Below are positions 53,194 to 60,260 of a DNA stretch of 64,000 nt, in pieces. A program made the translations under genes and the position numbers. A model generated the notes under the pieces. It was not told the DNA's origin. It searched no databases and was given only the letters and a program-made list of their open reading frames with translations. The DNA comes from Micromonospora yangpuensis (GTDB lineage Bacteria; Actinomycetota; Actinomycetes; Mycobacteriales; Micromonosporaceae): assembly GCF_900091615.1 (NCBI RefSeq), contig NZ_FMIA01000002.1, positions 4,526,001-4,590,000 of the forward strand, written 5' to 3'. The stretch's first letter is position 1; every line of letters begins with the position of its first letter.

Positions 53194-53430
53194 ATGACCG
53201 GTCGAGCCGTGATCGGAGCGGGCGTCGCCGTCCTCGTGCTGCTCGGTGGGGCCGCCGGAGTCGCCGGGTGGCTGCGGGTCGGCGGTGACCGGCCGGTCGG
53301 CGGCCCGCCCGCCGGGATCAGCGAGACGACCCGCTCCACCAGCGCCCCGCAGGAGGCCGCGGAGTACTGGACCCCGGAGCGGATGCGCGACGCCGAACCG
53401 GCCCCGATGCCCGAGGGGCGCACTCCCTGA
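53194..53430 (+). CDS. Small exported or membrane-anchored protein with YWTPERM motif
   Basis: 78 residues. A hydrophobic N-terminal segment (residues 5-26) is followed by a short polar tail with AAEYWTPERMRDAEPAPMP. The YWTPERM element (58-64) resembles the YWTARRL motif in the propeptide of the protease encoded just upstream, and this type of motif is common in actinobacterial serine-protease propeptides. ATG at 53194 has GGGAG at 8 nt; in-frame ATGs at 53155 and 53164 are alternatives. Function unknown. Confidence 0.6.
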   Translation: MTGRAVIGAGVAVLVLLGGAAGVAGWLRVGGDRPVGGPPAGISETTRSTSAPQEAAEYWTPERMRDAEPAPMPEGRTP

Positions 53431-53514
53431 CCCGCCCGGCCGACGAGGCCACCGCCCGGGCACCGGCGAGATGGAACGCCAGGTACCGGGGAGATCCCGG
53501 GGACCGGCACCGGG

Positions 53515-53520
53515 GACAAT
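53515..53520 (+). promoter_or_regulatory. -10 box of the carotenoid operon
   Basis: GACAAT followed after 7 nt by the ATG at 53528; leaderless arrangement. Confidence 0.5.
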
Positions 53521-53527
53521 GGCCGGC

Positions 53528-54265
53528 ATGCCCGGTACCCCGGAGTTGGTCACCCTGCACGTGTGGCGGATCCGCCCGAGCGCGCTGCCCCGGGCGCTGG
53601 TCCGGATGGCACTCGACCCACGCCGGTTGCGGGCCACCGACGGCGTCCGGTTCGGCAAGGTGCTCGGCACCGGGACCGGCACCGGTTTCGGCCCCGGCGA
53701 CGCCGACCCGACCCGCTGGGCGGCGCTGACCGTGTGGGACGACCCGAGCGCCGCCGCCCGGTTCGACACCTCGCCGGTCGGCCGGGCCTGGGCCCGCCTC
53801 GCCGCCACCGCCGTCCGGGTCGACCTGCGCCCGCTGAGCAGCCGGGGCGAGTGGTCCGGCCAGCGCCCCTTCGGTGACCCGCCCGGCGGCCGGGTCGACG
53901 GGCCGGTGCTGGCGCTGACCCGGGCCCGGCTGCGTCCGGCCCGGACCCTCACCTTCTGGCGGGCGATACCGCCGGTGGCCGCCGCCCTGCACGCCGCGCC
54001 GGGTCTGCTCGCCCGCTTCGGCGTCGGCGAGGCCCCGCTCGGTTGGCAGGGCACGGTCACCGTGTGGCGCGATCCGACGGACCTGGTCGGGTTCGCGTAC
54101 CGTCACCCCGAGCACCGGGCGGCGATCACCCGGACCGCCAGCGAGAACTGGTACGCGGAGGAGCTTTTCGCCAGGTTCGCGGTGCGGGACGTGGTCGGTG
54201 ACCGGACGGTGCTGGGTTGGGTCGCCGACGGCGACGCGGGAACGGTGAGGGGCGGACAGGCGTGA
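53528..54265 (+). CDS. CrtA-like (spheroidene monooxygenase-like) protein
   Basis: 245 residues. LHVWRIRPSALPRALVRMALD, KVLGTGTGTGFGPGDADPTRWAALTVWDD and FDTSPVGRAWARLAAT resemble the CrtA family, heme- and O2-dependent monooxygenases that introduce keto groups into carotenoids in phototrophic proteobacteria. Actinobacterial members are usually annotated only as monooxygenases. Its place at the head of a cruF-cruG-crtD-like operon supports a carotenoid or related isoprenoid role. Overlaps the next gene by 4 bp. Confidence 0.72.
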   Translation: MPGTPELVTLHVWRIRPSALPRALVRMALDPRRLRATDGVRFGKVLGTGTGTGFGPGDADPTRWAALTVWDDPSAAARFDTSPVGRAWARLAATAVRVDLRPLSSRGEWSGQRPFGDPPGGRVDGPVLALTRARLRPARTLTFWRAIPPVAAALHAAPGLLARFGVGEAPLGWQGTVTVWRDPTDLVGFAYRHPEHRAAITRTASENWYAEELFARFAVRDVVGDRTVLGWVADGDAGTVRGGQA

Positions 54266-54822
54266 GGTTGGTGCGGTGGACGCCGGACGATCTCCTGCGG
54301 CGGCTGGACGACGTGGTCGCCGTCTACGGCGAGGCGATGAACTACCGCGCCGGCCTGTTGGAGGCCCGACGTGGTTACATCGCCACCCACGTCCGCCGCC
54401 CCGACTTCCGCGCGGTGGCCAGCCTGACCCGCGAGGGTCACCTGGCCGGTTTCGGGTACGGCTACCGGGGATCGGCCGGCCAGTGGTGGCACGACCAGGT
54501 GTACCGGGCCCTGGCGGTGCCGGAGCGGCAGCGCTGGCTGACCGACTGTTTCGAGGTGGTCGAGTTGCACGTCCGGCCCGCGGCGCAGGGCCACGGTCTG
54601 GGTGCCCGACAGCTGCGGGCGCTGCTCGGCATGGCCCCGGGTGGCACCACCCTGCTCTCCACGCCGGAGGCCGACGAGCAGACCTCACGGGCCTGGCGGT
54701 TGTACCGCAGGTTCGGTTTCGTCGACGTCCTGCGGCACTTCCACTTCCCCGGCGACGAGCGCCCCTTCGGCGTACTCGGTCGGGACCTGCCGTTGGCCCC
54801 GGCCGAGCAGGGCCCGTCGTGA
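54262..54822 (+). CDS. GNAT-family N-acetyltransferase
   Basis: 186 residues. GNAT core with VVELHVRPAAQGHGLGARQLRALL (acetyl-CoA-binding Q/RxxGxG/A-type loop AQGHGLG) and RLYRRFGFVDVLRHFHFPGD at the C-terminus. Substrate unknown. GTG start coupled to the crtA-like stop; its own stop overlaps the cruF-like start. Such an acetyltransferase is not a standard carotenoid enzyme, so its presence inside this operon is notable. Confidence 0.85.
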   Translation: MRLVRWTPDDLLRRLDDVVAVYGEAMNYRAGLLEARRGYIATHVRRPDFRAVASLTREGHLAGFGYGYRGSAGQWWHDQVYRALAVPERQRWLTDCFEVVELHVRPAAQGHGLGARQLRALLGMAPGGTTLLSTPEADEQTSRAWRLYRRFGFVDVLRHFHFPGDERPFGVLGRDLPLAPAEQGPS

Positions 54823-55646
54823 CCCGGCACCGGCTGCCCTGGCTGATGCTGGGCGCGTTGATCCTGGCCCAGATCTGCTACCCGTTGACCACCGGCGACA
54901 CCCGGGCCGGGCTGACCGTGGCCACGGTGGTGCTGGGCTACCTGCTCTCGGTCGGCCACGCCCTGCTGACCCGGGGGCCCCGGACGGCGGCGGCGCTGGT
55001 CGCGGTGGCCACCGGCGGCGGCTTCGCCATCGAGGCGCTCGGGGTGGCCACCGGTTTCCCGTTCGGCACCTACGACTACTCGGGTGAGCTGGGCCCGAAG
55101 CTCGCCGGGGTGCCGTTGATCATCCCGTTGGCCTGGACCTGGATGGCCTGGCCGGCCTGGCTGGCCGCGGTCCGGCTCACCGGCGGGCCGGGACGGCTGC
55201 GACCGCTGCGCCGGATCGCGCTGGCCACCGTGGGGCTGGCCGCCTGGGACCTCTTCCTCGATCCGCAGATGGTCGCCGAGGGGTACTGGCGCTGGTTGAA
55301 CGCCACCCCGGCGCTGCCCGGCCTGCCCGGCATCCCGGTCAGCAACTACCTGGGCTGGTTGCTCTTCGCGGTGCTGATGATGAGCGCGCTGCGGCCGCTG
55401 GCCGGGGCGGCGGTGGAGCACACCGGGCCGGCCGACCACCCGATGTTCGCGCTCTACCTGTGGACGTACTTCTCCAGCGTGCTGGCCCACGCGGTCTTCC
55501 TGGACCTGCCCGCCTCGGCGGTGTGGGGCGGGGTCGGCATGGCGGTGACCGCGGTGCCGCTGGCGGTGACCCTCGGCCGGCACCGCCGTCGCAGCCCACG
55601 ACCCGACCGGCGGGACGAGCCGGTCGACGCCGGCGCGGTCGGCTGA
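54819..55646 (+). CDS. cruF: CruF-like carotenoid 1,2-hydratase family protein
   Basis: 275 residues, about seven transmembrane helices. GGGFAIEALGVATGFPFGTYDYSG, PLIIPLAWTWMAWPAWLA and AAWDLFLDPQMVAEGYWRW are the blocks of the DUF422/CruF/bisanhydrobacterioruberin-hydratase family, which hydrates the psi end group of acyclic or monocyclic carotenoids. Immediately followed by a CruG-like glycosyltransferase, which supports the assignment. The Asp/Glu residues in these blocks may be catalytic. Confidence 0.72.
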   Translation: MTRHRLPWLMLGALILAQICYPLTTGDTRAGLTVATVVLGYLLSVGHALLTRGPRTAAALVAVATGGGFAIEALGVATGFPFGTYDYSGELGPKLAGVPLIIPLAWTWMAWPAWLAAVRLTGGPGRLRPLRRIALATVGLAAWDLFLDPQMVAEGYWRWLNATPALPGLPGIPVSNYLGWLLFAVLMMSALRPLAGAAVEHTGPADHPMFALYLWTYFSSVLAHAVFLDLPASAVWGGVGMAVTAVPLAVTLGRHRRRSPRPDRRDEPVDAGAVG

Positions 55647-55682
55647 CGTGGGCCCCGGCCGCGGGTGCCGTGAGGTGAGCCG

Positions 55683-56807
55683 GTGACCGTCCTGTTCGCC
55701 CTGGTGCTCGGCGTCGCCGTGCTCACCGCGCACACCTGGGTCAACGCCACCCGCTGGCTGCGCCGACCCGGTGACCGACCGGCCGGGGTCGACGAGCCGG
55801 TCGCGGTGCTGCTGCCGCTGCGCGACGAGGCCGACCGGGTCGGTCCGTGCCTGTCCGCCCTGCTGGCCCAGCGAGGCGTGGCCGACCTGCGGATCGTGGT
55901 GCTCGACGACGGTTCCACCGACGGCACCGCCGAGGTGGTCCGGGCGACCGTCGGCGACGATCCGCGGGTCGACCTGCGCACCGGGGTCAGCCCGCCACCG
56001 GGTTGGCTGGGCAAGCCGCACGCCTGCCACCAGCTCGCCGGGCAGGCCGGCGCGGCGGGCGTCCTGGTCTTCGTCGACGCCGACGTGGTGCTCGCCCCGG
56101 ACGCGGTCGCGGCGGCGGTCGGCGAGCTGCGGGCGGCCCGGGCCACCCTGCTGTCGCCGTACCCGAGGATTCTGGTGGGGTCGGTGGCCGAGCGGCTGAT
56201 CCAGCCGCTGCTGCAGTGGTTGTGGCTGACCTTCCTGCCGCTGCGGGCGATGGAGGCCTCGGCACGGCCGTCGCTGGCCGCCGCCGGCGGGCAGTTCCTG
56301 GTGGTCGACCGGGCCGGGTACGACGCCGCCGGTGGCCACGCGGCCGTGCGTGACCGGGTGCTGGAGGACATCGAGCTGGCGCGGGCGGTGAAGCGGGCCG
56401 GCGGCCGGATCGCGCTGGCCGACGGTTCCCGGCTGGCCAGCTGCCGGATGTACCAGGACTGGCCGCAGCTGCGCGACGGCTACAGCAAGTCGCTCTGGGC
56501 CACCTTCGGGCACCCCGCCGCGGCGGCGGTCGTGGTCGGTCTGCTGCTGGCCCTCTACACCGTTCCCGTCCTGCTGGCCGTCGTCGCCGCGGTGGCCGGC
56601 GCGCCGCTGGTGACATTCGTCGCGTCGACCGGGTACCTGCTCGGGGTCCTCGGGCGGGTGATCAGCGCCCGGGCCACCGGCGGACGGTGGTGGCCCGACG
56701 CGCTGGCCCACCCGGTGTCGGTCGTGGTTCTCGGCTGGCTGACCCTGCGGTCGTACCATCTGCGGAAGCGGCGCCGATTGTCCTGGCGGGGCCGCCCGGT
56801 GACCTAG
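55683..56807 (+). CDS. cruG: CruG-like family 2 glycosyltransferase
   Basis: 374 residues. N-terminal helix, GT2 domain (VAVLLPLRDEADRVGPCLSALL, VVLDDGSTDGTAEVV, VFVDADVVLAPDAV, GHAAVRDRVLEDIELARAVK with the catalytic ED and the YSKSLW segment replacing QxxRW), then C-terminal transmembrane helices. Similar to enzymes that glycosylate the 2'-hydroxyl of carotenoids after CruF. Starts with GTG after GAGGTGAG; 36 bp after the hydratase gene and 10 bp before the desaturase gene. Confidence 0.7.
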   Translation: MTVLFALVLGVAVLTAHTWVNATRWLRRPGDRPAGVDEPVAVLLPLRDEADRVGPCLSALLAQRGVADLRIVVLDDGSTDGTAEVVRATVGDDPRVDLRTGVSPPPGWLGKPHACHQLAGQAGAAGVLVFVDADVVLAPDAVAAAVGELRAARATLLSPYPRILVGSVAERLIQPLLQWLWLTFLPLRAMEASARPSLAAAGGQFLVVDRAGYDAAGGHAAVRDRVLEDIELARAVKRAGGRIALADGSRLASCRMYQDWPQLRDGYSKSLWATFGHPAAAAVVVGLLLALYTVPVLLAVVAAVAGAPLVTFVASTGYLLGVLGRVISARATGGRWWPDALAHPVSVVVLGWLTLRSYHLRKRRRLSWRGRPVT

Positions 56808-56817
56808 GAGGCGCGAC

Positions 56818-58305
56818 ATGGCACGGATCGTGGTCATCGGCGCTGGGGTGGGCGGGTTGGCCACCGCCGCCCGGCTGGCCGCGGGCGGGCACGAGGTCAC
56901 CGTCTGCGAACGGGCCGAGACCGTCGGCGGCAAACTCGGCAGGTACGTCCACGACACCCCGACCGGCCCGTTCCACTTCGACACCGGCCCGAGCCTGCTC
57001 ACCCTGCCGCAGGTCTTCACCGACCTGTTCGAGGCCACCGGAGCCAAGCTCGACGAGTACCTCGACCTGCTGCCGCTGGACCCGATCGTCCGGCACGTCT
57101 TCGCCGACGGCGGCCCCACCCTGGACTCCTGCGCCGACCCGGAGGTCTTCGCCACCCGGATCGCCGCCGCGTTCGGCGATCGGGCCGCCGCCGACTGGCA
57201 ACGGCTGTGGCGGCGGGCCGGCCGGGTCTGGGACGCCTCCTGGCGGGACATCCTGCGCCGCAGCGTGGACTCGCCCCGCGACCTGGCCGCGTTGGCCTGG
57301 CGCCTGGGCGACCTGGCCGCCATCGCACCGGGGCGGACCCTGCGCGGGCTGGGCCGGCGGCACCTGCGCGAGCCGGGGCTGCGGATGCTGCTGGACCGGT
57401 ACGCCACCTACACCGGCGCCGACCCGCGCCGCGCCCCGGCCGCGCTGGTCGCCGTCCCCTACGCCGAGTTGACCTTCGGCGGCTGGTACCTGCGCGGCGG
57501 GCTGGGCACCCTCGCCGACGCGCTGCTGTCGCGCTGCCTGGACCTCGGCGTGGTGGTGCAGACCGGAGCCACGGTGACCCGGATCGACGCCGCCGGCGGC
57601 CGGGTCCACGGGGTACGCCTCGCCGGCGTCGCCGCGCCGCTGCCCGCCGACGTGGTGGTGGCCAACGTCGACGCGCTCACCGTCTACCGGGACCTGCTGC
57701 CCGACCCGCGCCGGCTGGCCGGCCTGGCCGACCGGAGCCTGGCCGGCTTCGTGCTGCTGCTGGGCGTCGCCGGGAACTCCGGCCTGGCCCACCACAACGT
57801 CTTCTTCCCCCGCGACTACGACGCCGAGTTCGACGCGGTCTTCGGCGACCCGGGACGGGGCGTACCGGCCCGACCGGCCGTCGACCCCACCGTCTTCGTC
57901 ACCGTCGCCGACGACCCGATGGTCCGCCCGGACGGCCACGAGGCGTGGTTCGTGCTGGTCAACGCCCCCCGCCAGGGCACCGCCGGATCGGCGGTCGACT
58001 GGCGTCGACCGGGGCTGGCCCAGGCCTACGCCGACCGGATCCTCGACGTGCTCGCCGAGCGGGGAGTGGACGTACGCGACCGGGTGCTGTTCCGCGAGAT
58101 CCGTACCCCGGCCGACCTGGACACCGCCACCGGCGCCCCCGGTGGCGCGATCTACGGCACGGCCGGTGGCCTGCTACGCCCGGCCAACCGGGGCCCGGTC
58201 GCCGGGCTGTTCCTGGTCGGCGGCTCCAGCCACCCCGGAGGCGGGCTGCCGATGGTCACCCTCTCCGCCCAGATCGTCGCCACCGAAATCGGCCCCGCAG
58301 CGTAA
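56818..58305 (+). CDS. CrtI/CrtD-family carotenoid desaturase
   Basis: 495 residues. N-terminal FAD-binding VIGAGVGGLATAARLAAGGH with following CERAETVGGKLG, PYAELTFGGWYLRGGLGTLADAL in the middle and the C-terminal bacterial-desaturase signature YGTAGG ... LFLVGGSSHPGGGLPMVTLSA. Given CruF and CruG next to it, 3',4'-desaturation (CrtD role) is more likely than phytoene desaturation, but the family motifs do not separate the two. ATG with AGGAGG upstream. Its TAA stop is the first codon of a dispersed palindromic repeat. Confidence 0.75.
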   Translation: MARIVVIGAGVGGLATAARLAAGGHEVTVCERAETVGGKLGRYVHDTPTGPFHFDTGPSLLTLPQVFTDLFEATGAKLDEYLDLLPLDPIVRHVFADGGPTLDSCADPEVFATRIAAAFGDRAAADWQRLWRRAGRVWDASWRDILRRSVDSPRDLAALAWRLGDLAAIAPGRTLRGLGRRHLREPGLRMLLDRYATYTGADPRRAPAALVAVPYAELTFGGWYLRGGLGTLADALLSRCLDLGVVVQTGATVTRIDAAGGRVHGVRLAGVAAPLPADVVVANVDALTVYRDLLPDPRRLAGLADRSLAGFVLLLGVAGNSGLAHHNVFFPRDYDAEFDAVFGDPGRGVPARPAVDPTVFVTVADDPMVRPDGHEAWFVLVNAPRQGTAGSAVDWRRPGLAQAYADRILDVLAERGVDVRDRVLFREIRTPADLDTATGAPGGAIYGTAGGLLRPANRGPVAGLFLVGGSSHPGGGLPMVTLSAQIVATEIGPAA

Positions 58306-58352
58306 GGAAGGGCCCCCTGTTAACGCATTCGGTAGAGAGGGGCACCCCTCTC
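58303..58352. terminator. Dispersed palindromic repeat, copy C, at the end of the carotenoid operon
   Basis: The first 30 nt (58303-58332, TAAGGAAGGGCCCCCTGTTA onward) match copy A at 19191 at 28 of 30 positions. Its right arm is not conserved; a different hairpin, GAGAGGGG-CA-CCCCTCTC (58335-58352), takes its place. Located between the convergent desaturase and phosphatidyltransferase genes, where a terminator is expected. It supplies the stop codon of the desaturase gene. Confidence 0.8.
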
Positions 58353-58428
58353 ACACCCCGGACCGTCAGGGACCGCAACGAACGCAGGCGGGACGCGGGC
58401 AGGCGGGGCGGGTCCAGGGCGGGGCGGG

Positions 58429-59118
58429 TCAGGTGGTGGCGAGCAGGGAACGGCGTACGGCGGAGAGCAGTTGCCCCAGCCCGAAGCCGGCCAGCAGCAC
58501 CCAGACCGTGGCGACCATGGTGCTGGTGCCCGCGGCCAGGTCCAGCTGGATCAGCCCGGCCAGCCCGACCACCAGCAGCCCCAGCAGCGCCACGCAGACC
58601 CGGGTGGGCCGCTCCCCCACGGTCACCGCGCCGATCTCCCGCATCCCGGCCGAGACCGCGCGGGCCCGGACGTACTCGTGCAGCCAGGACAGCGCGCCCC
58701 CGGCGACCACCAGCGCTCCCGGCGCACCGAGCAGCCAGAACGCCACCAGCCAGGCGATCTCGCCGAGCCGGTCGGCGACCGAGTCGTAGACGTAGCCGAG
58801 CCGGGTGCTCCGGCCGGTCGCCACCGCCAGCGCGCCGTCGACGCTGTCGGCAACCGCGGCCAGCAGGACGAACAACGCGCCGAGGAACGGCCCGTTCGGT
58901 GGGCGTACGGCGAACAGCGGCACACAGAAGCAGAGCAGCACCCCGGCCACGGTCACCGCGGTCGGGGTGACCCGCAGCCGGCCCAGGACGTACCCGAGGT
59001 GGTAGGCGAAGCGAAGCCAGCCGCGGACCACCGGGGCGGCCACCCGGGGGTCGAAACCGCCGTGCAGCCGCGCCCAGGTGGTCGCGTACTCGTCCCAGTT
59101 CAGCTGTCTGCCCACCAC
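58429..59118 (-). CDS. CDP-alcohol phosphatidyltransferase family protein
   Basis: 229 residues, about six transmembrane helices. The family motif reads DSVDGALAVATGRSTRLGYVYDSVADR in two parts: D-x2-D-G-x2-A and, at the normal spacing, G-x3-D-x3-D; the usual Arg after the Ala is Val. It transfers a phosphatidyl or similar group from a CDP-alcohol to an alcohol acceptor; acceptor unknown. Two adjacent GTG starts are possible; no strong ribosome-binding site. Confidence 0.85.
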   Translation of the reverse strand: MVGRQLNWDEYATTWARLHGGFDPRVAAPVVRGWLRFAYHLGYVLGRLRVTPTAVTVAGVLLCFCVPLFAVRPPNGPFLGALFVLLAAVADSVDGALAVATGRSTRLGYVYDSVADRLGEIAWLVAFWLLGAPGALVVAGGALSWLHEYVRARAVSAGMREIGAVTVGERPTRVCVALLGLLVVGLAGLIQLDLAAGTSTMVATVWVLLAGFGLGQLLSAVRRSLLATT

Positions 59119-59162
59119 GGATCAACCCTCGAAGCGGGTGTCAGGTGTCGCGGCAGCAGCCC

Positions 59163-60077
59163 TCACACCCGCGCGCCGACCTGCAGGTTCTGCCAGACCT
59201 CACGGGTGGCGGTGGAACGGTTGAGGGTGATGAAGTGGATGCCCGGCACACCTTCGTCGAGCAGTCGGCGACACATCTCGCTGGCCTGCTCGACACCGAG
59301 CCGACGGACCGCCTCCGGGTCGTCGCGGACCCGGTCGAAGCGCTCGGCCAGGGCGGCCGGGAACGGCGCGCCGGACAGTTGGGCGGAGCGCTCGATGGTG
59401 CTCATCTGGGTCACCGGCATCACCCCGGCCAGGATCGGGGTGTCGCAGCCGGCCGCCGCGACCCGGTCGCGCAGCCGCAGGTACTCGTCGGCGTCGAAGA
59501 ACATCTGGGTGATCGCGAACTCGGCACCGGCCCGGCACTTGCGGACGAAGTACTCGGTGTCGCTCGTCACGTCCAGCGACCGCGGGTGCTTGTGGGGGAA
59601 GGCGGCCACCCCGACGCTGAAGTCGCCCGACTCGCGGACCAGCCGCACCAGGTCCTCGGCGTAGCGCACCCCCTCGGGGTGGCAGATCCACTCCCCACCG
59701 GGGTCGCCGGGCGGGTCACCCCGCACGGCCAGCACGTTGCGCACCCCCACCCCGGCGAGCCGGCCGATGACGTTGCGCAGCTCGGCGACGGAGTGGTTGA
59801 CCGCGGTCAGGTGGGCCATCGGCAACAGGGTGGTCTCGGTGGCGATCCGCTCGGTCACCGCGACCGTGGTGTCCCGGGTCGAGCCGCCGGCGCCGTAGGT
59901 GATCGACACGAACGAGGGACGCAGCGGCTCCAGCTCCCGGATCGCCTGCCAGAGCAGGCGTTCGCCCTGCGCGGTCTTGGGCGGGAAGAACTCGAAGGAG
60001 AAGGTGGGCCGACGGGCACGGATCAGCTCGCCGATAGCCGGCTCTGGGGGAAGGACGGAGGGAAGACCGAGTGCCAC
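59163..60077 (-). CDS. metF: 5,10-methylenetetrahydrofolate reductase
   Basis: 304 residues. [69 protein letters not shown] and HFITLNRS are family blocks. FAD enzyme supplying 5-methyl-THF for methionine synthesis. GTG start 6 nt after a TAGAGT -10 box (leaderless). An Rv2172c-like gene occupies the same place next to idsA2 in M. tuberculosis. Confidence 0.95.
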   Translation of the reverse strand: MALGLPSVLPPEPAIGELIRARRPTFSFEFFPPKTAQGERLLWQAIRELEPLRPSFVSITYGAGGSTRDTTVAVTERIATETTLLPMAHLTAVNHSVAELRNVIGRLAGVGVRNVLAVRGDPPGDPGGEWICHPEGVRYAEDLVRLVRESGDFSVGVAAFPHKHPRSLDVTSDTEYFVRKCRAGAEFAITQMFFDADEYLRLRDRVAAAGCDTPILAGVMPVTQMSTIERSAQLSGAPFPAALAERFDRVRDDPEAVRRLGVEQASEMCRRLLDEGVPGIHFITLNRSTATREVWQNLQVGARV

Positions 60078-60083
60078 CCCACG

Positions 60084-60089
60084 ACTCTA
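60084..60089 (-). promoter_or_regulatory. -10 box of leaderless metF transcript
   Basis: TAGAGT on the minus strand, 6 nt before the GTG at 60077. Confidence 0.55.
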
Positions 60090-60155
60090 GCGGGCGACGC
60101 CCCGCACGCCACGCCCTTCCCACGCCGGCCGCGCCCGTGGCGGCCGGAAGTGTCG

Positions 60156-60227
60156 TACCCCGGGGGTAGACAGGGACCAGCGCGGTGGGCAGCCGGCCAC
60201 CCCGGGGGTACGCACCACCCCGGGGTA
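60156..60227. promoter_or_regulatory. Three ACCCCGGGG(G)TA palindromic elements
   Basis: TACCCCGGGGGTA at 60156-60168, ACCCCGGGGGTA at 60199-60210 and ACCCCGGGGTA at 60217-60227, all in the divergent space between metF and the helix-turn-helix gene. The last two are 18 bp apart. The near-symmetry and multiplicity suggest operators, perhaps for the adjacent regulator. No promoter hexamers are evident among them. Confidence 0.55.
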
Positions 60228-60260
60228 CGGGTCAGCCGGTCGGACGCCGCGCGGGGGTCA

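Noticed and set aside
50595..53519. Minus-strand frame extending the HEPN gene upstream by nearly 1000 codons
   Set aside because: It runs antisense through the protease gene and across the LexA box and hairpins; only the final 149 codons from the ATG at 50594 have a ribosome-binding site and family features.
59145..60260. N-terminal extension of the helix-turn-helix protein across metF
   Set aside because: The first 370 codons are antisense to metF; protein-like sequence begins near 60261.
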